Shown here piece after piece: positions 13,783-21,038 of a stretch of DNA of 26,235 bases; position 1 is the first letter of the stretch; each line of letters begins with the position of its first letter. Position numbers and translations under genes: made by a program. The notes below the pieces were generated by a model. The model worked only from the letters and a program-made list of their open reading frames with translations. It did no database searches and was not told the DNA's origin. The stretch is from Rhodobacteraceae bacterium UBA2776 (lineage in GTDB: Bacteria; Pseudomonadota; Alphaproteobacteria; Rhodobacterales; Rhodobacteraceae), in contig DEIK01000047.1 of NCBI GenBank assembly GCA_002352425.1, positions 41,753-67,987 on the forward strand. The letters are read 5' to 3'.

Positions 13783-14925
13783 CTAACCTCTAACGCTTTG
13801 GGCCACTGGATAGCCCGCCAAGAATTTCGCCCGAAGGATCATCACCCACAGCAGAATTGCGCCTGCCTGATGGGTTAGGGCCACATGGAGTTGTGCCGCC
13901 ATCATGACAGTCGTGATACCAAGGATCACTTGCAGTAAAACCATCGCCATCACCATGTTAAAGGCCGCTTGGGTTTTGCGGTTGCCGCTGCTGCGCGAGC
14001 GCCGCCAAACCACGATTGCAAAGATAAAGATCGCATAGCCAAACAGCCGGTGAATGAATTGCACCAAGGCCGGATTTTCCGAGAAATTGCTCCACCACGG
14101 CACATAGTCAAACATCCCGTCCGGGATCACTTGACCGCCCATAAGGGGCCAGTCGATGTATCCGCGCCCCGCATCAATGCCAGCCACCATCGCGCCCAGC
14201 AATATCTGCATAAACGCCAAGTGCATCAGGCCGGTGGTCATTGACATCAGCTTGGCTTCGCCGCCACGTCGTGCCGCCATCAGATCGGCGTCCTTGCGCG
14301 ACATTTGGAAAATATACCACGCCGACAGACCCAGAATAATGAACGCCAAGCCCAAATGAATGGCCAGCCGATACGAGGCCACATCAACCACGCGTCCCGT
14401 CAGCCCGCTGGAGACCATCCACCAGCCAATCGCGCCCTGCAATCCGCCCAGCACCCCAAGGCCAAGCAAACGGCGGGCCCAGCCGACTGGAATGCCCTTG
14501 GTCAGCCAGAAATACAAGAATCCGAGCCCCCAGACCAAGCCGACAAAACGCCCAAGCTGGCGATGCCCCCATTCCCACCAATAGATGGATTTGAACTCGG
14601 ACACGGTCATTTGGCTGTTTTGCAACTGGAATTCGGGGCTGGCCTGATATTTGCCAAATTCACTGGCCCAATCGGCGTCATTCAGCGGCGGGATAGCCCC
14701 CGTCACGGGTTTCCATTCGGTGATCGACAGACCGGAATCCGTCAACCGCGTCGCGCCGCCAACCAAGATCATCAAAGTCACCAAGGCAAAGATGATCATC
14801 AGCCAGACCCGAATGCCACGTCGCGCCCCCTTTGGCGCGCGGTCGATTGCGCCCGGTTGCGGTGCAGTTACTTCGGCTTTGGTATCCGTGCCAACTTCTT
14901 CGAAAATGCTACGTTTCTTGCTCAT
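13783..14925 (-). CDS. ctaA: Heme A synthase (COX15/CtaA)
   Basis: Converts heme O to heme A for aa3-type cytochrome oxidase; an inner-membrane enzyme. The 380 residues hold about eight membrane helices and the four conserved histidines: His121 (WEWGHRQLGR), His190 (AIHLGLAF), His292 (FIHRLFGY) and His352 (ALTHQAGA). GGATRLTDSGLSITEWKPVTGAIPP (starting at 56) is the typical first loop, and the N-terminal 35 residues are a hydrophilic tail common in alphaproteobacterial forms. The ATG at 14925 has GAGG six to seven bases upstream; the frame stays open 72 codons further, but that stretch does not look like family sequence. No other cta genes lie in the window. Confidence 0.97.
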   Translation of the reverse strand: MSKKRSIFEEVGTDTKAEVTAPQPGAIDRAPKGARRGIRVWLMIIFALVTLMILVGGATRLTDSGLSITEWKPVTGAIPPLNDADWASEFGKYQASPEFQLQNSQMTVSEFKSIYWWEWGHRQLGRFVGLVWGLGFLYFWLTKGIPVGWARRLLGLGVLGGLQGAIGWWMVSSGLTGRVVDVASYRLAIHLGLAFIILGLSAWYIFQMSRKDADLMAARRGGEAKLMSMTTGLMHLAFMQILLGAMVAGIDAGRGYIDWPLMGGQVIPDGMFDYVPWWSNFSENPALVQFIHRLFGYAIFIFAIVVWRRSRSSGNRKTQAAFNMVMAMVLLQVILGITTVMMAAQLHVALTHQAGAILLWVMILRAKFLAGYPVAQSVRG

Positions 14926-15300
14926 ATCACGCCTCGTTTTTGTTGACCTCAAATTAGGCAGCAATGGGTGCAGGGGCAAGGGGCATATTACGCCGCAAAA
15001 CATTGCCCCCATGACAAGGCCAAGCGTCACCACGATGTCAGAAAATAGGAAACGGTCATTTGTGGGAAATGCAGCGAATGGCTGCGATGAGCCCTTATTA
15101 ACGATATTCCGCGTTACGGCCAAGGTCAGCTTTGCAGCCACTAACTTAGGTGGTCCTAATGAACTTGGTCCGCCAATTTGATGTTGTCGAAATCATCTAA
15201 ACCCAATTGGGCTGACGACCAGAAAATGCCCAAATAAGCGACCTGAAATTTGGCCACGCTTACCGCAAATTGTATTGGCATTAGTTTTCCTCTTGCTAGC
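14926..15300. other. Gene-free stretch upstream of ctaA
   Basis: I see no convincing gene in these 375 bases. The part next to ctaA holds a weak promoter candidate. A small stem GCAGC-GAATG-GCTGC lies at 15071-15085, an inverted repeat TTAGG-TGGT-CCTAA at 15146-15159 and a 10-base palindrome CCCAATTGGG at 15202-15211. None has a T run. The open frame running through 14926-15141 toward ctaA encodes residues that look like decayed intergenic repeat sequence rather than protein. Confidence 0.6.
14949..14977 (-). promoter_or_regulatory. Weak promoter candidate for ctaA
   Basis: On the minus strand, TTGCCC (14977-14972) is followed after exactly 17 bases by TAATTT (14954-14949). The -10 box is about 24 bases from the ctaA ATG. 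The hexamers are only partial matches to consensus, so this is a suggestion. Confidence 0.3.
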
Positions 15301-15963
15301 CTACAAAAAGATCATCCCCACATCGACGCTGATCACACGCATATCATGTCGACAAATAGCCAGTGTCAAATACATATTCCTTGGATAAAAGCCAAAGCTG
15401 AGAAAGACGTGGGCCAGATTGTACTTAGCGCTCATCGGGTAAAGCAGTTCTTTCAAAAAGTTTCCTCCTCTCCAATTTGCAATGAATATGGCGACCTTTT
15501 CAGAACTCAGCCCCTGTCTCTTCGCGACCAATAAGTTAGAAATAGATCCCTCTTCAACCGACCCAAACCCAATTGCACGCAGCCAAGGTTCCACTTTCGA
15601 GAGATTACCAAGCTCATTGGCAACCCGCTGCAGGCAGATTTCAAGGTCCGCCGTCTTCTCAAACTTCCCGGTGTTCAGCTTTGCGAGCGAAGCGGTTTCA
15701 TCTTCTGCCTCAAACGATAGGCAACTCAACGCGTCCGGAAATTTTTTTCCAATCGCCATGGCTTCCTGCCCATCCTGATACTTCATGCTTGGATTGTCCG
15801 CGTTTAGCGGTAGGCCGCGATAGAAAAGGGATTTCGTGTCAGTTTTTAAGCTTGAAATGGGCACGTGAAATGCGCGTGCTTCGGCGTTAGTCTCTGCAGC
15901 TCCTGAATAGCTTGACCAAAGGCCAAGTGAGCAAATTAGGGCGGCAGCAAAGAGATGTATCAA
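15301..15963 (-). CDS. Hypothetical secreted protein
   Basis: I do not recognise this 220-residue protein. Residues 1-23 look like a signal peptide (hydrophobic IHLFAAALICSLGLW, then GAA before ETN), so it is probably exported to the periplasm. The mature part is soluble and mixed in charge, with Cys81 and Cys110 in the first half (near ALSCLSF and EICLQRV) that could form a disulfide, and a hydrophobic end (FLSFGFYPRNMYLTLAICRH). The start is a TTG at 15963 with AAGGAA at good distance upstream; no ATG fits better. The gene and its flanks are clearly more AT-rich than ctaA and the Kbp gene, and it stands alone, which suggests acquisition or fast decay. No function is proposed. Confidence 0.6.
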   Translation of the reverse strand: MIHLFAAALICSLGLWSSYSGAAETNAEARAFHVPISSLKTDTKSLFYRGLPLNADNPSMKYQDGQEAMAIGKKFPDALSCLSFEAEDETASLAKLNTGKFEKTADLEICLQRVANELGNLSKVEPWLRAIGFGSVEEGSISNLLVAKRQGLSSEKVAIFIANWRGGNFLKELLYPMSAKYNLAHVFLSFGFYPRNMYLTLAICRHDMRVISVDVGMIFL

Positions 15964-16302
15964 TATCTATTCCTTTATCTATTAGCCCCTTAATCAAAAT
16001 GTATAAAATCAGAGAAACTCAATTGCTACCTAAAATTGTGTCAAGGTCAGGCAATCCTTACTCCTCGCACTTTATGCTACCCGCATCACGAACACCCCGA
16101 AAGAGAATTATATAGTCGCAAATTTAGGCAGTCCTTTTTTTGGGAAATGATCGAACTGCTCGCAAAGCCGCCTTTTGTGAACACGCCGCGAAAGGCAAGT
16201 TTGTCCGCACAGCCGCCATTTGGGTGCGAAATCGGTTAGGTCCGCTTTTAGACCGCGTGGATAAGATTTGTATAACGAATAAAGCAGCTTCGCACTGCCC
16301 AA
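15964..16302. other. Gene-free, AT-rich stretch with degenerate repeat-like sequence
   Basis: No gene that I can support. The left part (15964-16130) is AT-rich and should contain the promoter of the hypothetical secreted protein: a perfect -35 hexamer TTGACA lies at 16044-16039 on the minus strand, but without a -10 box at the proper distance. The right part (16140-16260) is richer in G+C, with recurring GTCCGC, CAGCCGCC and CGCAAAG words. It resembles the decayed intergenic repeats seen in Roseobacter-type genomes; this last statement is from memory and unchecked. Confidence 0.45.
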
Positions 16303-16333
16303 ACGAAAACAGGGACGTCCAAAGACGCCCCTG
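16303..16333 (-). terminator. Rho-independent terminator after the Kbp-like gene
   Basis: On the minus strand, CAGGGGCGTC (16333-16324) pairs with GACGTCCCTG (16319-16310) with one G-T pair, around a four-base loop, followed by TTTTCGTTT. It lies about 50 bases after the stop codon of the BON-LysM gene. Confidence 0.8.
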
Positions 16334-16380
16334 CTGATACTCGGTAAAACGAAATGAACTCGGTAAAAACTACAAGACTA

Positions 16381-16812
16381 TTACGCGTCTTGCGGGATAC
16401 GTAGAACCTGACCCGGATAGATTTTGTCAGGGTGGCTTAACATGGGTTTGTTGGCTTCAAAAATCGCGTGGTATTTGTTGGCGCTGCCCAAAGTGGCTTT
16501 GGCAATCGCTGACAATGTGTCGCCGCGTTCAACGGTGTGGAACAAAGGGTCCGCACCGGTGTTTGCAACTTCGTCATCCACAGCTGCAACGCCTTCGACA
16601 TTGCCAACGGCCAGAATGATTTTCTCTTTCATCTCTTGGCTCACAGCGTCGCCGGTTACTTTAACCGTGTCGCCGTCAACCGTGATGTCCATGCCGGTCG
16701 CATCAAGGCCCAGAGCCTCGATCTCTTTGGTCAAATCGGCTGGTGCAGGTGCTGCTTCAGCGCTGCCAACCAGGCTTTTGCCCGCATTCTTAACAAAATT
16801 CCATAGACCCAT
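16381..16812 (-). CDS. kbp: BON-LysM protein, Kbp (YgaU)-like potassium-binding protein
   Basis: A 143-residue protein with a BON domain (about residues 26-87: ITVDGDTVKVTGDAVSQE, then VGNVEGVAAVDDEV) and a C-terminal LysM domain (about 91-140: HTVERGDTLSAIAKATLG, then IYPGQVLRIP). Order, length and even the N-terminus (MGLWNFVKNAG) match E. coli Kbp, a cytoplasmic potassium sensor of 149 residues needed under high potassium. There is no signal peptide, which also fits Kbp rather than a wall-binding LysM protein. The ATG at 16812 is chosen because GAGGAG lies eight bases upstream; a longer frame has no ribosome site. A terminator follows, and a weak promoter lies upstream, so it is probably transcribed alone. 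Confidence 0.93.
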   Translation of the reverse strand: MGLWNFVKNAGKSLVGSAEAAPAPADLTKEIEALGLDATGMDITVDGDTVKVTGDAVSQEMKEKIILAVGNVEGVAAVDDEVANTGADPLFHTVERGDTLSAIAKATLGSANKYHAIFEANKPMLSHPDKIYPGQVLRIPQDA

Positions 16813-16842
16813 AACATGTTCTCCTCGATATGTGATGCGCAT

Positions 16843-16871
16843 GATCTAGGGCAGGACATCCCCCCCCGCAA
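16843..16871 (-). promoter_or_regulatory. Promoter candidate for the Kbp-like gene
   Basis: On the minus strand, TTGCGG (16871-16866) is followed after 17 bases, including a run of G, by TAGATC (16848-16843), about 31 bases before the start codon. Only a partial consensus match. It lies in the 101-base gap behind trmJ. Confidence 0.3.
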
Positions 16872-16913
16872 GCCAAGGTAGCCGTGTATTTAGGGGGAAA
16901 AATTGCTCCATTT

Positions 16914-17657
16914 TCACCTTGCGCGCAGCAATTGGCGCAACATCCCGTGTAAAGTCTGCACATCGGCCCGCGTCAGTGGCAGACGCGCCCACATATTACG
17001 CAGGTTTTTACGCATCCCCTCGGCTTTGGTTGCAGGGAAAAAGAACCCCGCCTCCTCCAACCGTTGCTCAAAATGATCGCCAAGCGCTTCGATCTCGGCC
17101 CCCTCAACGAACTCGGTCTTGGCCATTTCCATCACCTCGGGCGCAACATCTGCCACTTGGCGACGCCATTCATAGGCCAGTAACAACACCGATTGCCCTA
17201 AATTGAGCGACGAGAACCCGGGATTCACAGGCACCGAAATCACCGCGTTGGCGCGGATCAGGTCCTCATTTTCCAGCCCTGCCCGCTCTGGCCCAAACAG
17301 GATGGCCACCTTTTGACCCGCCGCCAACATCGCGCGCGCATGTTCCATAGCGCGTTCCGGCGTCATGATCGGTTGGGTCAAATCGCGGTGCCGTGCGGTG
17401 GTCGCAAACACATAGGTACAATCCGAAAGGGCCGCAGGCACATCATCAAACAGCACGGCCTCGTCCAGCAGACGCCCCGCGCCTGATGCCATCGCCACAG
17501 CCTTCTCGCTCGGCCAACCATCGCGCGGATCAACGATGCGCATCCGGTCCAAGCCGAAATTCCACATTGCGCGGGCCGCCGCCCCAATGTTTTCACCCAT
17601 TTGCGGGCGCACCAACACCATTGCGGGCTGTGGGCCGCCCCATTCATTGTCGCTCAT
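16914..17657 (-). CDS. trmJ: tRNA (cytidine/uridine-2'-O)-methyltransferase TrmJ
   Basis: SPOUT-class methyltransferase that 2'-O-methylates position 32 of tRNA, using SAM. About 247 residues. The three SPOUT motifs are present: ENIGAAARAMWNFG (22-35), LFGPERAGLENEDL (from about 120, the knot start) and SSLNLGQSVLLLAYE (from 149, the deep-knot loop). The C-terminal 80 residues are helical and family-specific. The first two codons are both ATG; AGGTGA touches the first directly, so the second (17657) has the better, though still short, spacing; the first would give one more residue. It is divergent from the ThiE-like gene with about 100 bases between. Confidence 0.93.
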   Translation of the reverse strand: MSDNEWGGPQPAMVLVRPQMGENIGAAARAMWNFGLDRMRIVDPRDGWPSEKAVAMASGAGRLLDEAVLFDDVPAALSDCTYVFATTARHRDLTQPIMTPERAMEHARAMLAAGQKVAILFGPERAGLENEDLIRANAVISVPVNPGFSSLNLGQSVLLLAYEWRRQVADVAPEVMEMAKTEFVEGAEIEALGDHFEQRLEEAGFFFPATKAEGMRKNLRNMWARLPLTRADVQTLHGMLRQLLRAR

Positions 17658-17764
17658 CATTCACCTGTTTACAGTCCTGAGCCGTGATAGGCCGCAATTA
17701 CCCCAATGGTCAAACCGCAAAACCTGCGTTATATCGCTGATAACATCTGACGAAGGATCACGCG

Positions 17765-18397
17765 ATGACCGAAGAATTCCAAGAAAAAGAACAAGCCCAG
17801 CTGTATTTGATCACCCCACCGGCGATTGATCTGGCCACCTTTCCCGCCCTTTTGAACAAGGTGCTGGATGTGGCCCCTGTGGCTTGTCTGCGTCTGGCTT
17901 TGGCGACCAAGGACGAAAATACGATCATCAAAGCGGGCGATCTGATCCGTGAAATTTGTCACGCCCGTGACATTGCCATCGTCATTGAAAACCACTTGAT
18001 CATGGTGGACCGTCTGGGTCTGGACGGTGTACACCTGACGGACGGGGCGCGCACAGTGCGTTATGCGCGCAAGGAACTGGGCGATGACGCCATCATCGGC
18101 GCCTATTGCGCAGATTCGCGTCATGACGGCATGAACGCGGGCGAAGGCTCGGCTGAATATGTCTGTTTCGGGCCTTGCGGTGAAACCTCATTGGGCGATG
18201 GCACCGTCGCGCCAATGGATTTGTTCCAATGGTGGAGCGACGTTGTCGAAGTGCCTGTGGTGGCCGAGGGGGCGCTCAGCGTCGAGCTGATCAAGGCCCT
18301 ATCCCCTGTCACCGACTTTTTCGCCGTGGGCGAAGAAATCTGGAACACAGACGATCCGGCCGCCACCTTTAAAACCTTGGCTGACGCGATCAGCTAA
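17765..18397 (+). CDS. ThiE-like protein (degenerate thiamine phosphate synthase fold)
   Basis: A 210-residue TIM-barrel protein with the outline of thiamine phosphate synthase: YLITPP (14-19), LDGVHLTDG (86-94), and EYVCFGP (131-137) before the phosphate-binding part. Key residues of true ThiE are changed, however. Where ThiE has N-D-D for pyrophosphate and Mg, this protein has ENH (75-77), and the Q-x-R-x-K segment and the Asp of GQ-x-D are not seen. Databases usually call such Rhodobacterales proteins thiamine phosphate synthase. No other thi gene is near. I consider it a ThiE/TenI-fold protein of unproven activity. The ATG at 17765 is preceded by GAAGGA. It ends 7 bp from the stop of the convergent olsA. 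Confidence 0.75.
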   Translation: MTEEFQEKEQAQLYLITPPAIDLATFPALLNKVLDVAPVACLRLALATKDENTIIKAGDLIREICHARDIAIVIENHLIMVDRLGLDGVHLTDGARTVRYARKELGDDAIIGAYCADSRHDGMNAGEGSAEYVCFGPCGETSLGDGTVAPMDLFQWWSDVVEVPVVAEGALSVELIKALSPVTDFFAVGEEIWNTDDPAATFKTLADAIS

Positions 18398-18404
18398 ACC
18401 CTGA

Positions 18405-19220
18405 TCAGTTAAAACCGGAGCGCACGGCATCTTCGCAGTATTGCGCAAGCGCCTTGCGCCCTTCGAAATCGGCCACAGCCACGGGGGGATGATAGATCAC
18501 CTTCACACGGCCCGATTTGCGCGTTGCCAGGGTTTTCAGCACATGCGGGACCAATTCCATATCACCCCACCAGCCGTAAAACCGGTCTTCTTCACCCATA
18601 GGCGCGGCATAAACCACGCTGACCGGTTGAATATGCAGGATATCGCGCAGGTTTTGCGCAAAGAACGCCTCGAAAAGCGTTGATTTAAAAGGCACAACTC
18701 GCAACCCATCTGTCGATGTTCCCTCGGGGAAAAATAGCAATTTATGGCCCGCATTCAGGCGAGTTTCAAAAATGTCTAAATGGATTTTTGCATCCCGTGT
18801 GCGGCGCGCAATGAACACCGTGCCGGTGGCCCGCGCCAGCCAGCCAACCAGCGGCCAGCCCGCGACCTCGGATTTGGCGACAAAATAGATCCGCTTGGCC
18901 GCGTTCAGGGTGAAAATATCCAACCAAGAGGCGTGGTTGGCCACCACAGCGCCCTTATGCGGCATATGCGCCCCGACCACTGTCAGCCGAACCCCCATGA
19001 TACCAAGCGCCGATTTGCACACGCCTTGGGTGATATAGGGCGTTACGGGGCGGTTTTGCCCGCAAAATGGCCGCTCAATCAGGCGCACAAGCAGCAAGGT
19101 CACCAAACCGCTGACCACAACCAACAACACCGGCACCCCGCGCAGCACCACCCTGACCCACCCCATCGGGCTGATCTTTATCGTGGTGCCTTTATCTTCG
19201 GGAAACCAAGTGCCGCTCAT
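18405..19220 (-). CDS. olsA: Lyso-ornithine lipid O-acyltransferase (PlsC family)
   Basis: Second step of ornithine-lipid synthesis: acylation of lyso-ornithine lipid at the inner membrane. 271 residues. A membrane helix lies at about 29-46. The PlsC motifs are NHASWLD (95-101, the His-x4-Asp catalytic pair), VFIARR (135-140) and FFPEGTSTDG (163-172); a later VVYAAP fits motif IV. By itself it would be called only a 1-acylglycerol-phosphate acyltransferase; OlsA is preferred because its start overlaps the end of olsB by four bases (ATGA), the standard olsBA arrangement. Some OlsA proteins also accept lysophosphatidic acid. The hydrophilic first 16 residues may extend a little beyond the minimal protein. 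Confidence 0.9.
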   Translation of the reverse strand: MSGTWFPEDKGTTIKISPMGWVRVVLRGVPVLLVVVSGLVTLLLVRLIERPFCGQNRPVTPYITQGVCKSALGIMGVRLTVVGAHMPHKGAVVANHASWLDIFTLNAAKRIYFVAKSEVAGWPLVGWLARATGTVFIARRTRDAKIHLDIFETRLNAGHKLLFFPEGTSTDGLRVVPFKSTLFEAFFAQNLRDILHIQPVSVVYAAPMGEEDRFYGWWGDMELVPHVLKTLATRKSGRVKVIYHPPVAVADFEGRKALAQYCEDAVRSGFN

Positions 19221-19984
19221 CCGCGCCGGCCTTTGGTGTACATGCTACGTTGTTTTTCGCTGATCATCTTGGTGTCCATCAACAAAAACACATCCGTGGT
19301 GTTGAAACTATGATCAACGAAGGCCCCTTCACCCACGAAACCGCCCAACCGCAGGTAAGCCTTGATCAAGGTCGGCATCGCCTTGAGCGCCACCCGTTTG
19401 TCAATCTGGTCCGCCGACATCAGGTCCATCGTTTGAAAATGCTCTGGCAACACACGGGTGCGCAGCGCTGCGGGTGCCAGATGGTTGTGGTGAAGATACG
19501 CCAGCGGCTCGCGGATCGCGTCAATATCAGTGCCATGAAAGCTGGCCACGCCAAACATCACATCAATGCCATGTTCAACCACATAGGCCCCCAGCCCGTT
19601 CCACAGATAATACATCGCCGCCCCGCCGCGATAATCGGCATGCACACAAGACCGCCCCAACTCCAGCAACGTACGACCGCTGTTCTTTACAGCTGACAGA
19701 TCATATTCGTCTTCAGAGTAAAACCGTCCGGCCTTGGCCGCCATATCGCTGCGCAACACGCGATAAACCCCGACCACGCGGTTGTCCGACGTGCGGTCTA
19801 TCAACAGCAAATGATCGAAAAATTCATCAAACGCGTCACGCTCCAAACGGCCCTCGTGATCGACCAACGCACCGTCCCCGCCCAACTCCTCGATAAACAC
19901 CTCATAGCGCAGCCGTTGGGCCGCATGCAGGTCAGCGTCCGTCTGGGCAAGTCGCAGCTCGAATTTTTGGTCTCTGGAGGTCAT
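19217..19984 (-). CDS. olsB: L-ornithine N(alpha)-acyltransferase
   Basis: First step of ornithine-lipid synthesis: moves a 3-hydroxyacyl group from acyl-ACP to the alpha-amino group of ornithine. 255 residues, a GNAT-like fold of the Acetyltransf_5/OlsB family. Marks: RYEVFIEELGG (26-36), VVGVYRVLR (70-78), ELGRSCVHADYRGG (108-121, the acyl-carrier site), FGVASFHGTD (144-153) and LAYLHHNHLAP (161-171). The ATG at 19984 gives MTSRDQKFELRLA, which fits the family; a TTG 63 bases upstream would add an unrelated tail. The ribosome site is poor. A strong GC hairpin lies upstream at 20051-20066. Ornithine lipids replace phospholipids under phosphate limitation in many Alphaproteobacteria. Confidence 0.93.
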   Translation of the reverse strand: MTSRDQKFELRLAQTDADLHAAQRLRYEVFIEELGGDGALVDHEGRLERDAFDEFFDHLLLIDRTSDNRVVGVYRVLRSDMAAKAGRFYSEDEYDLSAVKNSGRTLLELGRSCVHADYRGGAAMYYLWNGLGAYVVEHGIDVMFGVASFHGTDIDAIREPLAYLHHNHLAPAALRTRVLPEHFQTMDLMSADQIDKRVALKAMPTLIKAYLRLGGFVGEGAFVDHSFNTTDVFLLMDTKMISEKQRSMYTKGRRG

Positions 19985-20050
19985 GTTAGGCTCTGTTCTC
20001 GCGTCAAAAGCTCTCTGCGGTCTACGAAGTGTTGGTGTAAATTGCAACAG

Positions 20051-20066
20051 GGGCGGCCGACCGCCC
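20051..20066 (-). other. GC-rich hairpin between the DUF3553 gene and olsB
   Basis: GGGCGG (20051-20056) pairs with CCGCCC (20061-20066) around a four-base loop. In the minus direction it is followed by CTGTTGCAATTT, without a proper T run, so it is at best a weak terminator for the DUF3553 gene or a leader element of olsB. Confidence 0.4.
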
Positions 20067-20125
20067 GATTGACTCCCTCTAAAGGTGTGATAGCGTGTTA
20101 TCCATCACCCTTTGCGTGAATTATG

Positions 20126-20299
20126 TCAGTCAGGATAACCTAGTTTGAGCGAAACTTGCGAACTTATGATGATTACTTTGCCGGCATGCTCAAAATTAAC
20201 GGTTATTTTACCATCAATGGAGGATTGTACTTGTCCAAGCCCCCATTCGGGTTTGGTCGGATGCCGTACAAACATACCTGGCTCTAGAAATTCGCTCAT
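20126..20299 (-). CDS. DUF3553 domain-containing small protein
   Basis: A 57-residue protein that consists of one DUF3553 domain: GMFVRHPTKPEWGLGQVQSS, then KITVNFEHAGKVIII and a final VSLKLGYPD. The pattern of short strands with W-G-x-G-x-V and F-x-H-x-G-K looks like a small barrel similar to the CarD/tudor type, so a nucleic-acid or protein contact is possible, but the function is unknown. The frame is open far upstream, but the ATG at 20299 is the start: AAGGG stands seven bases before it and MSEFLEPG begins the domain. It is divergent from chpT with only 36 bases between, so the two share a promoter region. Confidence 0.85.
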   Translation of the reverse strand: MSEFLEPGMFVRHPTKPEWGLGQVQSSIDGKITVNFEHAGKVIIISSQVSLKLGYPD

Positions 20300-20335
20300 G
20301 ATTACGCCCTTTGTTAACAGGTCTGGACTGCCAAA

Positions 20336-20935
20336 ATGAACACTGCTCAAAAAGACATCGCCGCCTTGATCGGCTCTCGCATTTGTCATGATCTTATCAG
20401 CCCTTTGGGCGCGATCGGCAATGGGGTTGAATTGTTGGGCATGGCAGGCACGGTTGATGGCCCTGAAATGGAACTGATCAATGAAAGCGTGATGAATGCC
20501 AACGCCCGCATCCGGTATTTCCGCATTGCCTTTGGCGCGGCGCGCAGCGGCCAAATGATCGGGCGCGAGGAGATCCTGTCCGTGCTCAAAGATGTTGGCG
20601 CGGGAAGCCGTGTTCAGGTTGACTGGAGCAGCGAAGATCAAGTGCTGCGCGAACAGGTCAAACTGGCATTTTTGCTGATCCAGTGTTTTGAATCCGCGCT
20701 GCCTTATGGCGGTAAAATCATCGTAAAACAGTTTGGCGAAAGCTGGACCCTGCAATGCACTGCCGAAAACATCAAAATTGACCCGTCAGTCTGGGAATTT
20801 CTGGTCTCGGCCAATGTGAACAAGGAAATTTCACCCGCCGAAGTCCATTTTGCTCTGGTCCCCGACGCCGCCAAATCCGCGGGTCGCAACTTGCGGACTG
20901 AATTGCAAGACTATGCAATCACCCTGACGTTCTAG
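20336..20935 (+). CDS. chpT: Histidine phosphotransferase ChpT
   Basis: In the alphaproteobacterial cell-cycle relay, ChpT passes phosphate from the kinase CckA to CtrA and CpdR. 199 residues. The dimer helix carries the phospho-acceptor His18 in SRICHDLISPLGAIGNGVEL (from residue 14), which is the ChpT signature (R-x-C-H-D-L-x-x-P-x-x-A-I). The rest is a degenerate ATPase-like domain (IQCFESALPYGGKI) without the ATP-binding N, G1 and G2 boxes, as expected. In Rhodobacterales this relay controls motility, gene transfer agents and quorum-linked traits more than division. The ribosome site is not obvious. It is divergent from the DUF3553 gene and convergent with proA. Confidence 0.92.
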   Translation: MNTAQKDIAALIGSRICHDLISPLGAIGNGVELLGMAGTVDGPEMELINESVMNANARIRYFRIAFGAARSGQMIGREEILSVLKDVGAGSRVQVDWSSEDQVLREQVKLAFLLIQCFESALPYGGKIIVKQFGESWTLQCTAENIKIDPSVWEFLVSANVNKEISPAEVHFALVPDAAKSAGRNLRTELQDYAITLTF

Positions 20936-20978
20936 GACACCGCCTCTTTCCCTTCTTCTTGCCTTAAATGCTGGCTTT

Positions 20979-21006
20979 GCGCTTTGGCCCGCAAAGGTCA
21001 AAGCGC
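20979..21006. repeat. Inverted repeat between convergent chpT and proA
   Basis: GCGCTTTG (20979-20986) and CAAAGCGC (20999-21006) form a perfect 8-bp stem. CTTTGC (20975-20980) and GCAAAG (20991-20996) offer an alternative pairing. No T run follows on either strand, so it is not a classical intrinsic terminator, but it lies where both genes should stop being transcribed. Confidence 0.45.
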
Positions 21007-21038
21007 TTGGAGCGACCGCACCTGCGGGCGCAATCCAT

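Noticed and set aside
14926..15141. In-frame extension of ctaA by 72 residues
   Set aside because: The ATG at 14925 has a good GAGG ribosome site and begins the family-like N-terminus; the upstream part lacks any CtaA-like sequence and looks like intergenic repeat sequence.
16108..16302. Possible 64-residue gene on the minus strand
   Set aside because: No ribosome site, basic and Cys-rich composition like translated repeat sequence, and it lies next to the kbp terminator.
18388..18416. Tandem GATCAG-(C/T)TAAA repeat at the convergent ends of the ThiE-like gene and olsA
   Set aside because: Two imperfect short copies that mostly coincide with stop codons; too short to call a repeat element.
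20300..20755. Long minus-strand open frame ahead of the DUF3553 protein
   Set aside because: It lies opposite chpT, whose product is clear; the DUF3553 domain starts at the ATG at 20299 with its own ribosome site.
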